A DNA stretch of 40,541 nucleotides from an uncultured Lachnospiraceae bacterium (GTDB lineage: Bacteria > Bacillota > Clostridia > Lachnospirales > Lachnospiraceae). A program made the translations under genes and the position numbers. The notes beneath the pieces are model-generated. The model saw only the letters and a program-made list of their open reading frames with translations. It had not been told where the DNA came from and did no database searches. The stretch spans positions 1-40,541 of the forward strand of contig CALEFO010000213.1 in the NCBI GenBank assembly GCA_937877165.1. Reading direction: 5' to 3'. Shown piece after piece: positions 8,332-14,556 of the stretch; positions within the stretch are counted from its first letter, which is position 1; the number at the start of each line of letters is the position of its first letter.

Positions 8332-9078
8332 TTACTGCAGTACCTTGGAAAGGAAGTCCTGAAGTCTCTGGTTCTTCGGATGCGCAAAGAACTCCTCCGG
8401 TGTGTTCTCTTCCTTGATGACTCCCTCGTCGATGAAAATTACCTTGGAGGCCACCTGACGGGCAAAGGCCATCTCATGCGTAACAACCACCATCGTCATG
8501 CCGGAAGCCGCAAGCTCCGTCATCACCTGCAGAACCTCTCCAACCATCTCGGGATCCAGTGCCGAGGTCGGCTCGTCGAACAGCATGACCTCCGGATTCA
8601 TCGCCAGCGCGCGGCAGATCGCAATTCGCTGCTGCTGACCGCCCGAGAGGGAATGCGGATAGGAGTCCGCCTTGTCCTCCAGATTGACGCGGCGCAGGAG
8701 CTGCAGGGCCTTTTCCTGTGCCTCTTCCTTATTCATAAGGCCCAGCTTCACAGGAGCCAGCGTGATGTTGTTCATGATCGTCAGGTTATGGAACAGATTG
8801 AAGTGCTGGAACACCATGCCCATTTTCTGACGGACCTTGTTGATGTCAGTGTGCGGATCATTCACACGGATGTCATCCAGCCACACCTCTCCGCTGGTAG
8901 GAACCTCCAGAAGGTTCATGCAGCGAAGGAACGTGGACTTGCCGCACCCGGAAGGCCCGACCAGAACAATCTTCTGTCCCTTTTCGATCTCATAATTGAT
9001 TCCGCGGAGAACATGGTTGTCTCCGAATTCCTTTTTCAGATCCTTAACGCGGATCATTGCCTTTTTCTCGTCAGCCAT
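8332..9078 (-). CDS. Polar amino-acid ABC transporter, ATP-binding protein
   Basis: ATPase of an amino-acid importer of the GlnQ/HisP/ArtP family, 248 residues. All motifs are present: Walker A GPSGCGKST, Q-loop in MVFQHFNLF, signature LSGGQQQR, Walker B VMLFDEPTSALD and the H-loop histidine in VVVTHEMAFA. The frame extends upstream, but GAGG 8 nt before the ATG at 9078 and family length fix the start. It is the last gene of the importer operon, 49 nt after the permease gene. ATPases of this family power uptake and do not determine substrate. Confidence 0.95.
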   Translation of the reverse strand: MADEKKAMIRVKDLKKEFGDNHVLRGINYEIEKGQKIVLVGPSGCGKSTFLRCMNLLEVPTSGEVWLDDIRVNDPHTDINKVRQKMGMVFQHFNLFHNLTIMNNITLAPVKLGLMNKEEAQEKALQLLRRVNLEDKADSYPHSLSGGQQQRIAICRALAMNPEVMLFDEPTSALDPEMVGEVLQVMTELAASGMTMVVVTHEMAFARQVASKVIFIDEGVIKEENTPEEFFAHPKNQRLQDFLSKVLQ

Positions 9079-9127
9079 TGGTATTCCTCTTTTTCTGTCT
9101 TCTTCAAGAATCACAGATACTCTGCTC

Positions 9128-9820
9128 TCAGCTCCGGATATCGCTCTCTCTGAGCTTCTTCTCCAGCATTCCGAAGAAGAAGGACAGAATCTTGACCACC
9201 ACAAAGTACATCACAGCGGCGCCCAGAAGCGGCATCATGTACTCATAGGTTGCCGAGGATACCTGATCCGAAGCGTGGGTCAGCTCGGAGAGTCCGACGG
9301 CTCCCGCAATGGAGGTCTCCTTCAGAAGGGTAATGAACTCGTTCAGAAGGGAGGGGAAGCAGTTCTTGAAAGCCTGCGGCAGAACAACCGCCATCATGGT
9401 CTGAAGCTTCGAAAGGCCAAGAGAGCGTCCCGCTTCCATCTGGCCGCCGTCCACCGACTGAATGCCGCCGCGGATGATCTCCGCCACATATGCACCGGAG
9501 TTGATGCCAAAGGCCATGGTCGCCACCAGAATCTTGTTCTTGGAGGTTGCCATAATGACGTTCCACATGATCAGGAGCTGGATCATGGTCGGAGTTCCGC
9601 GGATAACATCAATGTATACATATGCAATCCGCGAGAGAAGCGTTCTCTTCCCGTTTTTCGTCCGCTGCATATTCAAAAGGCAAGCCAATGTACCCAGCAA
9701 AAGGCCGAGGATCGCAGCAAGAAGTGTTACCTCAATGGTATTGCCGAGGCCCTTTACATAGAGCTGCCAGCGATTGTTCTTGATAAAGGCTTTAAAAAAC
9801 TGATTGGCTAGATCCGACAT
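9128..9820 (-). CDS. Polar amino-acid ABC transporter, permease
   Basis: Membrane subunit of 230 residues of the HisM/GlnP type. It has about five hydrophobic segments and the EAA loop that docks the ATPase: EAGRSLGLSKLQTMMAVVLPQ (about 145-165), with RGTPTMIQLLIMWN upstream. There is one permease gene, so it probably works as a homodimer. The start at 9820 is chosen from family length; the ribosome-binding site is weak (AAAGAG/AAAG region). The gene is separated from the binding-protein gene by 474 nt that contain hairpins and a terminator, and may therefore also have its own promoter. Confidence 0.93.
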   Translation of the reverse strand: MSDLANQFFKAFIKNNRWQLYVKGLGNTIEVTLLAAILGLLLGTLACLLNMQRTKNGKRTLLSRIAYVYIDVIRGTPTMIQLLIMWNVIMATSKNKILVATMAFGINSGAYVAEIIRGGIQSVDGGQMEAGRSLGLSKLQTMMAVVLPQAFKNCFPSLLNEFITLLKETSIAGAVGLSELTHASDQVSSATYEYMMPLLGAAVMYFVVVKILSFFFGMLEKKLRESDIRS

Positions 9821-9971
9821 GGTATTCTTTCTCTTTCTGTCACTGTTGGGCATACCGGTCTGTGCCCGTGCCTGAGGATGCAGCTTCTGCTGCAACACCG
9901 GCGTGCAGGAAAAACCGGACTGCATGTTTATGCATATACTGTTTTATTGTACCCTGTTTCCCCTTGTTTTG

Positions 9972-10007
9972 AAAAGAGGGTGAGGAGCATCTGCTTCTCA
10001 CCCTCTT
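9972..10007 (-). terminator. Rho-independent terminator upstream of the permease gene
   Basis: AAGAGGGTGAG (9974-9984) and CTCACCCTCTT (9997-10007) form an 11-bp stem with a 12-nt loop. On the minus strand the stem ends in a short U-run (CTCTTTTC). It would end most transcripts of the binding-protein gene before the permease gene, giving more binding protein than permease. Confidence 0.7.
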
Positions 10008-10053
10008 GCAAAAATTATGTTCCGCTCCCGCGGCCGTTTTTATACCTCACTGA

Positions 10054-10080
10054 GGCAAAATCCGCGAAGGCGGTTTTGCC
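10054..10080. repeat. Bulged hairpin, family member
   Basis: GGCAAAA (10054-10060), an unpaired T, CCGC, loop GAAG, GCGG, TTTTGCC (10074-10080). A GC hairpin with GGTGC/GCACC arms (10088-10115) follows. The whole of about 10050-10115 is repeated, with changes, at 11508-11574 in the same orientation. Confidence 0.6.
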
Positions 10081-10118
10081 GAATGTGGCAGCCGGTGCGT
10101 CAGCACCGATGCTGCTGT

Positions 10119-10150
10119 TTGAATGCGATCGCATCGGCGATCACATTCAA
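10119..10150 (-). repeat. Hairpin repeat, copy 1
   Basis: TTGAATG (10119-10125) and GATCGC (10127-10132) pair with GCGATC (10137-10142) and CATTCAA (10144-10150), loop ATCG. The single irregularity is C/A on the plus strand but U-G in minus-strand RNA, so the stem is continuous in the minus transcript. The second copy lies at 10260-10293. Confidence 0.6.
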
Positions 10151-10188
10151 GCTTACCTTTCTGTGCCGCGTTTTTTGCGGCACCCCGA

Positions 10189-10215
10189 GGAGAAATGCCC
10201 GAATGGGCTTTCTCC
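10189..10215. repeat. Bulged hairpin, family member
   Basis: GGAGAAA (10189-10195), unpaired T, GCCC, loop GAAT, GGGC, TTTCTCC (10209-10215). Same geometry as 10054-10080, with different upper stem bases that still pair. Confidence 0.6.
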
Positions 10216-10259
10216 GATGGGATCATCGAAGTTGGGCCGCTTGGCGGCACCAATTCGTG

Positions 10260-10293
10260 TTTGAATGCGATCGCATCGGCGATCACATTCAAA
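10260..10293 (-). repeat. Hairpin repeat, copy 2, at the binding-protein stop codon
   Basis: TTTGAATG / CATTCAAA outer arms (8 bp) and GATCGC / GCGATC inner arms with the loop ATCG, starting 1 nt past the stop codon (10295-10297, minus). In the minus transcript it is a 15-bp stem with one U-G pair and no U-tract, a layout suited to blocking 3'-to-5' decay of the binding-protein message. Confidence 0.6.
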
Positions 10294-10294
10294 C

Positions 10295-11242
10295 TTACTC
10301 TGCCTCGTAATTGTTGATGTACTCATCCAGCAGCTTGTCGTAGGTTCCATCTGCCTTCATGTCAGCCAGGGCACCGTTGATGGCGTTCAGCATCACTTCG
10401 TCATCCTTGGGCATTGCAATGCCGTACTGTTCAACATCAAAGTTGAATACCGATCCGTCAACGAGCTGCAGCTGATCAGAATACTGCTTCTGGAAAGCCT
10501 CGCCGGGAACCTGATCGATGACAACCGCATCATCCTTGCCGTTTACCAGATCCAGAACGGCCTGATTGAAGCTCTTTACGGAAACAACGGCGCTGTCGTT
10601 GATGCCGCGTGCAACAGTCTCACCTGTGGTTCCTGCCTGTACACCGATTGCCTTGCATGCCTTCAGGTCATCCTCGGTCTTCACATCGGAATCCTTCGGA
10701 AGAAGAACTGCCTGGGTTGCATTGTAGTAAGGATCGGAGAAGTTGACGGCTTCCTTTCTCTCATCCGTGATGGTCATGCCGGTCGCGCCGCAGTCGATCT
10801 TGCTGCCGATTGCCGGGACGATTCCGTCAAAATCCATATCCTCGATCACCACATTCACGCCGAGGCGCTTGCCAATCTCATTCATCATGGCAACGTCGAA
10901 GCCGGTTGCATTTCCCTCGTTGGAGGTAATGGCCTCAAAGCTGTCTGTGCCGTCTCCAACATACTCGAACGGAGGGAAGGCTGCGTTCAGGCCAACCGTC
11001 AGCTCTCCGTCAGAAAGATATTTGGAGCCGGACAGATCATAGGATGTCTCCTCTGCCGCCCCGGTAGTCTCTGCTGCCGCCTCGGTGGTTGCCGTATCTT
11101 CCGAAGAAGCAGTCTCGGTTGCTGCCTCTGTCGCTGCTTCGGTTGAAGCGGTATCTGCGGCTGCTGTCTCCGAAGAGCTTCCGCATGCGCCAAGACCAAG
11201 TGCCATCGTTCCTGCCAGTAATACTGCTAATGCTTTCTTCAT
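10295..11242 (-). CDS. Amino-acid ABC transporter, substrate-binding lipoprotein
   Basis: Extracytoplasmic binding protein of 315 residues (SBP_bac_3 family) that captures a polar amino acid for the permease/ATPase pair downstream. It starts with a lipoprotein signal: Lys-Lys, a hydrophobic core and the lipobox LGAC with Cys20. A Ser/Thr/Ala/Glu-rich linker (21-75) follows. Ligand-domain motifs are VGLNAAFPPFEYV, ATGFDVAMMNEIGKRLGV, TDERKEAVNFSDPYY and GTTGETVA. The start at 11242 is supported by GAGGAGG 7 nt upstream. A promoter with an arginine-box-like sequence (11404-11432) suggests arginine or another basic amino acid as substrate; the protein alone does not prove it. Confidence 0.93.
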   Translation of the reverse strand: MKKALAVLLAGTMALGLGACGSSSETAAADTASTEAATEAATETASSEDTATTEAAAETTGAAEETSYDLSGSKYLSDGELTVGLNAAFPPFEYVGDGTDSFEAITSNEGNATGFDVAMMNEIGKRLGVNVVIEDMDFDGIVPAIGSKIDCGATGMTITDERKEAVNFSDPYYNATQAVLLPKDSDVKTEDDLKACKAIGVQAGTTGETVARGINDSAVVSVKSFNQAVLDLVNGKDDAVVIDQVPGEAFQKQYSDQLQLVDGSVFNFDVEQYGIAMPKDDEVMLNAINGALADMKADGTYDKLLDEYINNYEAE

Positions 11243-11403
11243 AATAAACCTCCTCTTGTTCGACAGTCCCGCAGCGGGCCTGCCGGTTTCCGCACAGTGC
11301 ATTGTCTCCGGGTCATCCGGGAGCCGGTGTGCTCTGCACAGCATAACTCTTTTTTTGCGAAAAGCAATCTCTGACCGTTTGTTCCGGTCATCTGTTGAAT
11401 AGT

Positions 11404-11432
11404 ATGATATGCATTTTTATTCATTTTTTCAA
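11404..11432 (-). promoter_or_regulatory. Sigma-A-type promoter for the amino-acid ABC transporter
   Basis: On the minus strand TTGAAA (11432-11427), a 17-bp spacer and TATCAT (11409-11404) match the vegetative consensus well. The leader to the binding-protein ATG is about 155 nt. An 8-bp inverted repeat, TGCATTTT (11410-11417) and AAAATGCA (11436-11443), flanks the -35. Confidence 0.65.
11408..11425 (-). promoter_or_regulatory. Putative ArgR/AhrC box inside the promoter spacer
   Basis: Minus-strand AATGAATAAAAATGCATA fits the arginine-box pattern (TGAAT, four A/T, ATTCA) with one mismatch (ATGCA for ATTCA). It fills the spacer between -35 and -10, so binding would exclude RNA polymerase. 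A second partial box, TGAATAAAATGTGATA, lies at 11464-11449; arginine boxes often occur in pairs. This supports arginine-responsive repression of an arginine or basic amino-acid importer. The regulator itself is not in the window. Confidence 0.4.
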
Positions 11433-11507
11433 TGTAAAATGCAACAAATATCACATTTTATTCATCTTCTGTTTCGTCATTTTCACTTTACATGCATTAT
11501 AGCCTGC

Positions 11508-11574
11508 TGAGGCAAAACTCAGGGGGCAGTTTGACTGAATGCAGCAGCCGGTGCGTCAGCACCAATGCTGCCCT
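11508..11574. repeat. Degenerate second copy of the 10050-10115 repeat
   Basis: About 65 bp clearly related to 10050-10115: TGAGGCAAAA start, GAATG, then GCAGCCGGTGCGTCAGCACC. The first hairpin has decayed (right arm GTTTGACT instead of GTTTTGCC); the second is intact. Same orientation as copy one. Confidence 0.6.
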
Positions 11575-12978
11575 TTACCCCATATGCAGAATCTGGATCA
11601 GGAAAAGCCAGGCCATTCCGTAATAGGTGACGACGCCGACCATATCCGTAACGGTCGTAATCAAAGGACCGGAGGCCACCGCAGGATCCACTCCGATCTG
11701 CTTGAAGAACATCGGAATGACCGTGCCAACAATCGCCGAGATCAGCATCGCGAGCACCAGGGCAATGCCGATGCAGCCGGAGATCGCAAAGGCGCTTCCC
11801 GCAGGAAGATGCTTGAACGCCATGAGATACACGCCAATCCCGCCAAACGCGAGAATTCCCAGAAAAATACCGTTCAAAAAGCCGACCCTGGATTCCTTGA
11901 AAACAAGATGGGCCTTCTGTCTTCCCGTCAGATGTTCATCCATCAGGACGCGGATGGTGACTGCCAGAGACTGCGTTCCGACATTTCCGGACATATCCAG
12001 TATCAGGGACTGGAAAATCATAACCACCGTCAGCTGCGCGACGACTGCCTCGAAAAGGCTGACCACGCTGGAGACACACATTCCCAGAAACAGGAGCAGA
12101 ATCAGCCACGGAAGGCGCTTTTGGATACTGCGGCCGAGCGGCTCGTTCAAATCCTCCTCATCCGACAGACCGGCGAGTTTGGCGTAATCCTCGCCCATCT
12201 CGTCGTCCACAACCTCCACGACGTCCTGCGCCGTAATCACACCAAGGATATGATTGTCCTCGGACAGAACCGGAATGGATTCCTCCGAGTATTCCTTGAT
12301 GGTTTCCAGGCAGTCATCAATTTTCTCATCCGCATAGACGTAGGGGTACGCCGTGACGATGATGTCCGCAAGATTCGTTCCCTGCCTTGCGATGATGAGA
12401 TCCTTCAGATCGATCTCTCCATAGAAAACCCCGTTTTCGTCCAGGACATAGATGGAGCTGATGTTATCATGTGCCGCTGCCTGATCAATAATGGAGGACA
12501 TGGCATCCTTGATGGAAAGTGTGGAGGTCAGCGTAACGAAATTCGTTGTCATACGTGACCCGATGGTGTCCTCCGCATAGGAAGCCAGACTGCGCAGGGC
12601 CGCCCTGGCCTCATCGCTCATCAGCTCCATCCATGCCTTCTTCGCAGGAGAATCCGTCTTCTTCAGAAGGTCAACTGCCTCATCCGGCTCCATCTGCTCC
12701 AGAACCTCAGCGGCCTTCCTCGGATCCATTTCCTGCAGGTATACCGTGGACTCCTCTTCCTCCAGATGTTCCATGATATCCGCCAGAAGGTCATTTTCAA
12801 GAAGCCGGTACAGGCTCTCACGTTCCTTGACGCTCAGCTTCGGAAGAATGGACGCGATGTCATTCTCATGATAGTCTTCCAGTTTGTCCTTGATAATTTT
12901 CGGAGAATTCCTGCTGCGAATGATCTGAAGAATTTCCTCTTCGTTTTCGCGCTGCATGTTCAGCTCGTTTGCTCCCAT
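11575..12978 (-). CDS. mgtE: Magnesium transporter MgtE
   Basis: Mg2+ channel of 467 residues with the full MgtE layout: N-terminal superhelical domain (about 15-135) with repeated acidic helices, a CBS-domain pair (about 140-265) that senses cytosolic Mg2+, a connecting helix, and five membrane helices (about 295-467). The pore motif with the ion-coordinating aspartate is visible as ITTVTDMVGVVTYYG near the C-terminus. AGGAGG 6 nt before the ATG fixes the start. No M-box riboswitch can fit in the 108-nt gap upstream, so control is probably at protein level through the N and CBS domains. Confidence 0.95.
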   Translation of the reverse strand: MGANELNMQRENEEEILQIIRSRNSPKIIKDKLEDYHENDIASILPKLSVKERESLYRLLENDLLADIMEHLEEEESTVYLQEMDPRKAAEVLEQMEPDEAVDLLKKTDSPAKKAWMELMSDEARAALRSLASYAEDTIGSRMTTNFVTLTSTLSIKDAMSSIIDQAAAHDNISSIYVLDENGVFYGEIDLKDLIIARQGTNLADIIVTAYPYVYADEKIDDCLETIKEYSEESIPVLSEDNHILGVITAQDVVEVVDDEMGEDYAKLAGLSDEEDLNEPLGRSIQKRLPWLILLLFLGMCVSSVVSLFEAVVAQLTVVMIFQSLILDMSGNVGTQSLAVTIRVLMDEHLTGRQKAHLVFKESRVGFLNGIFLGILAFGGIGVYLMAFKHLPAGSAFAISGCIGIALVLAMLISAIVGTVIPMFFKQIGVDPAVASGPLITTVTDMVGVVTYYGMAWLFLIQILHMG

Positions 12979-13039
12979 CGTCAGCCTCCTTGGATTCCTT
13001 CCGTATTCTGACCTGCCGCATCCTGCAGCAAATCCGTTG

Positions 13040-13061
13040 TTATCCGGTATTCACCGGATAA
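13040..13061 (-). other. 9-bp hairpin between the cupin gene and mgtE
   Basis: TTATCCGGT (13040-13048) pairs perfectly with ACCGGATAA (13053-13061) over the loop ATTC. It follows the cupin gene stop by about 25 nt on the minus strand. No U-tract follows, so it may be a processing or stability signal rather than a terminator. Confidence 0.4.
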
Positions 13062-13086
13062 AGAAGTTTCCAGAATTTTACGGCTT

Positions 13087-13617
13087 TTACAATTCCTTCT
13101 GTCCGTCTGTCTGTGCAAAGGCCATTTCCCGAATCAGCTTCTCTTCCTTCGGATAATGCGAAAGAAGCTCTTCCTGCCCGATCAGCCGGAAGCCTTCATA
13201 GTGAAAGTTCGGCATCGTTGCACAGCTCATCAGCGTGTAGCCGGAAGGATCCATGTTCCTGGCACCGAAAACAGCGCCCTTTGGAATCACCACCATGGGT
13301 GCCTCTTTCTCCCCGCAGCCGAGCTTTTGGCACTCGGCGGTTCCATCCGGATTCAGGAGCCAGAGCTCCACGCCGCACCCCTCATGGAAATACCAGATTT
13401 CATCGCAGTCAATGACATGGAAGTGCGAAATATCCTCTTTCCCCAGAAGGAAATAGATGGTTCCTCCCATCACACGTCCGTCCTTCGAGCTTCCATACTC
13501 CGCGGGGGCCGCATAGACCTCCGAAAACCAGCCGCCCTCCGGGTGCGCCTCCAGATGCAGCCTTTCAATCCATTCCTGGATGTTCTGTTCTGTTTTCTCC
13601 TGCTTCGTCTGTTCCAT
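13087..13617 (-). CDS. DUF985 cupin-fold protein
   Basis: Small cupin of the DUF985/COG3542 family (176 residues from the start chosen here). The family pattern is clear: LHLEAHPEGGWFSEVY, GTIYFLLGKEDISHFHVIDCDEIWYFHEG and the late GARNMDPSGYTLMSCATMPNFHYEGF. Members fold as double-stranded beta barrels and may bind a sugar nucleotide or small ligand; no activity is secure. Three starts are possible: GTG 13677, ATG 13647 and ATG 13617. A short in-frame duplication (MEQTKETGQ / MEQTKQEK) makes the choice hard; AAGGAG before 13617 is the best ribosome-binding site, though 12 nt away. It follows ylmH closely on the same strand. Confidence 0.8.
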   Translation of the reverse strand: MEQTKQEKTEQNIQEWIERLHLEAHPEGGWFSEVYAAPAEYGSSKDGRVMGGTIYFLLGKEDISHFHVIDCDEIWYFHEGCGVELWLLNPDGTAECQKLGCGEKEAPMVVIPKGAVFGARNMDPSGYTLMSCATMPNFHYEGFRLIGQEELLSHYPKEEKLIREMAFAQTDGQKEL

Positions 13618-13683
13618 CTCTTGTCCTGTCTCCTTCGTCTGTTCCATGCTCCCAAACTGCGGATTGCCGCAAGGCACCGCTGT

Positions 13684-14499
13684 CTATTTCCAGATCTTCA
13701 CCTTCGCGTAAAATCTGCCCTTTTTCGTCTGCGCACCAATGCCAAGATACTGGAACTTGCCGTGGCCGCGCACCGATACGCGGCTTCCTGGCTTCAAGTC
13801 ATAGCCGCCGCTGTATGCCGTTCTCCCATCCACAAAAACCAGCTCCTCATCCACCAGCTCCTGCGCTTTTCCACGCGACAGATGATAGACCATCGCGAGC
13901 ACCGCGTCCAGACGCTCCGAGGAAACAGATCCTTCGATTTCCTCGAATTCCGGCCGGATGGTGCAGACAGAGGCCGGCACACGCTGACATTTCACGCTGG
14001 TATGCCGGATCCGGATGAGCTCGGACCGGATCAGGTCCGCATTGTCCTGCATCACAAAGAGGAACGCCGTCTCCGAATCCGTGAGGATATCTCCAATCCG
14101 GTTCCTCTCAATGCCAAGATTCATCAGAGCTCCCAGATAATCCCGGTGCGTCAGCTCCTCCGCAAACCTCCGGTTAAGCGGAGAGACCTTGATGCAGGCA
14201 ACCACCTCCGGCTCCGCCTCTTCCTGCAGAAGAAAGGTCGCCCTGTCCAGATAATCCGGAAGGAAACAGAGGACTCTTCTCTCTGCATCCTCCGTTCCCC
14301 CGTAGAGCACCCAGGGAACGCCCTGAAACACCCCGGAGCTTTTGCTCTCATCCTGCGGATCCACGGCATTCTTTCCTGCGCTCTCCAGAAATTCCGACTG
14401 CTCCGATGCCGCAAGAAACTGCGTGTGCGTCAGGAAATTCCCCTGATATGCCTTCTGCGAGAGTTCTTTGACCCTTTTAGTCAATAATAAATTTTCCAC
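13684..14499 (-). CDS. ylmH: YlmH-family RNA-binding protein (S4 domain)
   Basis: 271-residue protein with the YlmH arrangement: an N-terminal helical/RRM-like region and a C-terminal S4 RNA-binding domain (about 180-250: SSERLDAVLAMVYHLSRGKAQELVDEELVFVDGR). In Bacillus, YlmH is a ribosome-associated factor encoded in the cell-division cluster; here it stands between addA and a cupin gene, away from sepF/divIVA-type genes. GTG is the start codon, with GGAG a few nucleotides upstream. It lies 57 nt after addA, so probably shares its transcript. Confidence 0.88.
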   Translation of the reverse strand: MENLLLTKRVKELSQKAYQGNFLTHTQFLAASEQSEFLESAGKNAVDPQDESKSSGVFQGVPWVLYGGTEDAERRVLCFLPDYLDRATFLLQEEAEPEVVACIKVSPLNRRFAEELTHRDYLGALMNLGIERNRIGDILTDSETAFLFVMQDNADLIRSELIRIRHTSVKCQRVPASVCTIRPEFEEIEGSVSSERLDAVLAMVYHLSRGKAQELVDEELVFVDGRTAYSGGYDLKPGSRVSVRGHGKFQYLGIGAQTKKGRFYAKVKIWK

Positions 14500-14556
14500 T
14501 TTTCTCCATCATCCTTTGATCTGTTCTTTTCCTTCTTGCCATGCGGCAGTCCAGCA

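Larger units (their letters stand above)
9821..10294 (-). other. 474-nt structured gap between binding-protein and permease genes
   Basis: No gene. Read from the plus strand it holds, in order: a terminator hairpin (9974-10007), a bulged hairpin (10054-10080), a GC hairpin around GGTGC/GCACC (10088-10115), hairpin TTGAATG-GATCGC (10119-10150), GTGCCGC/GCGGCAC (10163-10183), a bulged GGAGAAA hairpin (10189-10215), TTGG-GCCGC/GCGGC-CCAA with a bulged A (10232-10253), and a second copy of the TTTGAATG hairpin (10260-10293) one nucleotide after the binding-protein stop codon. The hairpins probably stabilise the upstream message or limit read-through. A TACAAT at about 9948-9953 (minus) could be a -10 box for the permease gene, without a clear -35. 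Confidence 0.6.
11243..11574 (-). other. 332-nt control region of the ABC transporter operon
   Basis: No gene. It contains the promoter and operator-like sequences at 11404-11464, a region AT-rich compared with its surroundings, and next to mgtE a degenerate copy (11508-11574) of the hairpin repeat at 10050-10115, including GGTGC-GTCA-GCACC flanked by GCAGC/GCTGC arms. That hairpin follows the mgtE stop codon directly and may define the mgtE 3' end. Confidence 0.6.

Noticed and set aside
10119..10293. A two-copy 32-34 bp repeat that could suggest a CRISPR array
   Set aside because: Only two copies, about 140 bp apart, the interval is itself made of hairpins, and no cas genes are present.
10047..10350. 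Several short open frames across the hairpin-rich gap
   Set aside because: They arise from the repeats, run through palindromes in both directions and share no protein pattern.
12979..13086. M-box magnesium riboswitch before mgtE
   Set aside because: The gap is 108 nt with a single simple hairpin; the aptamer would not fit.
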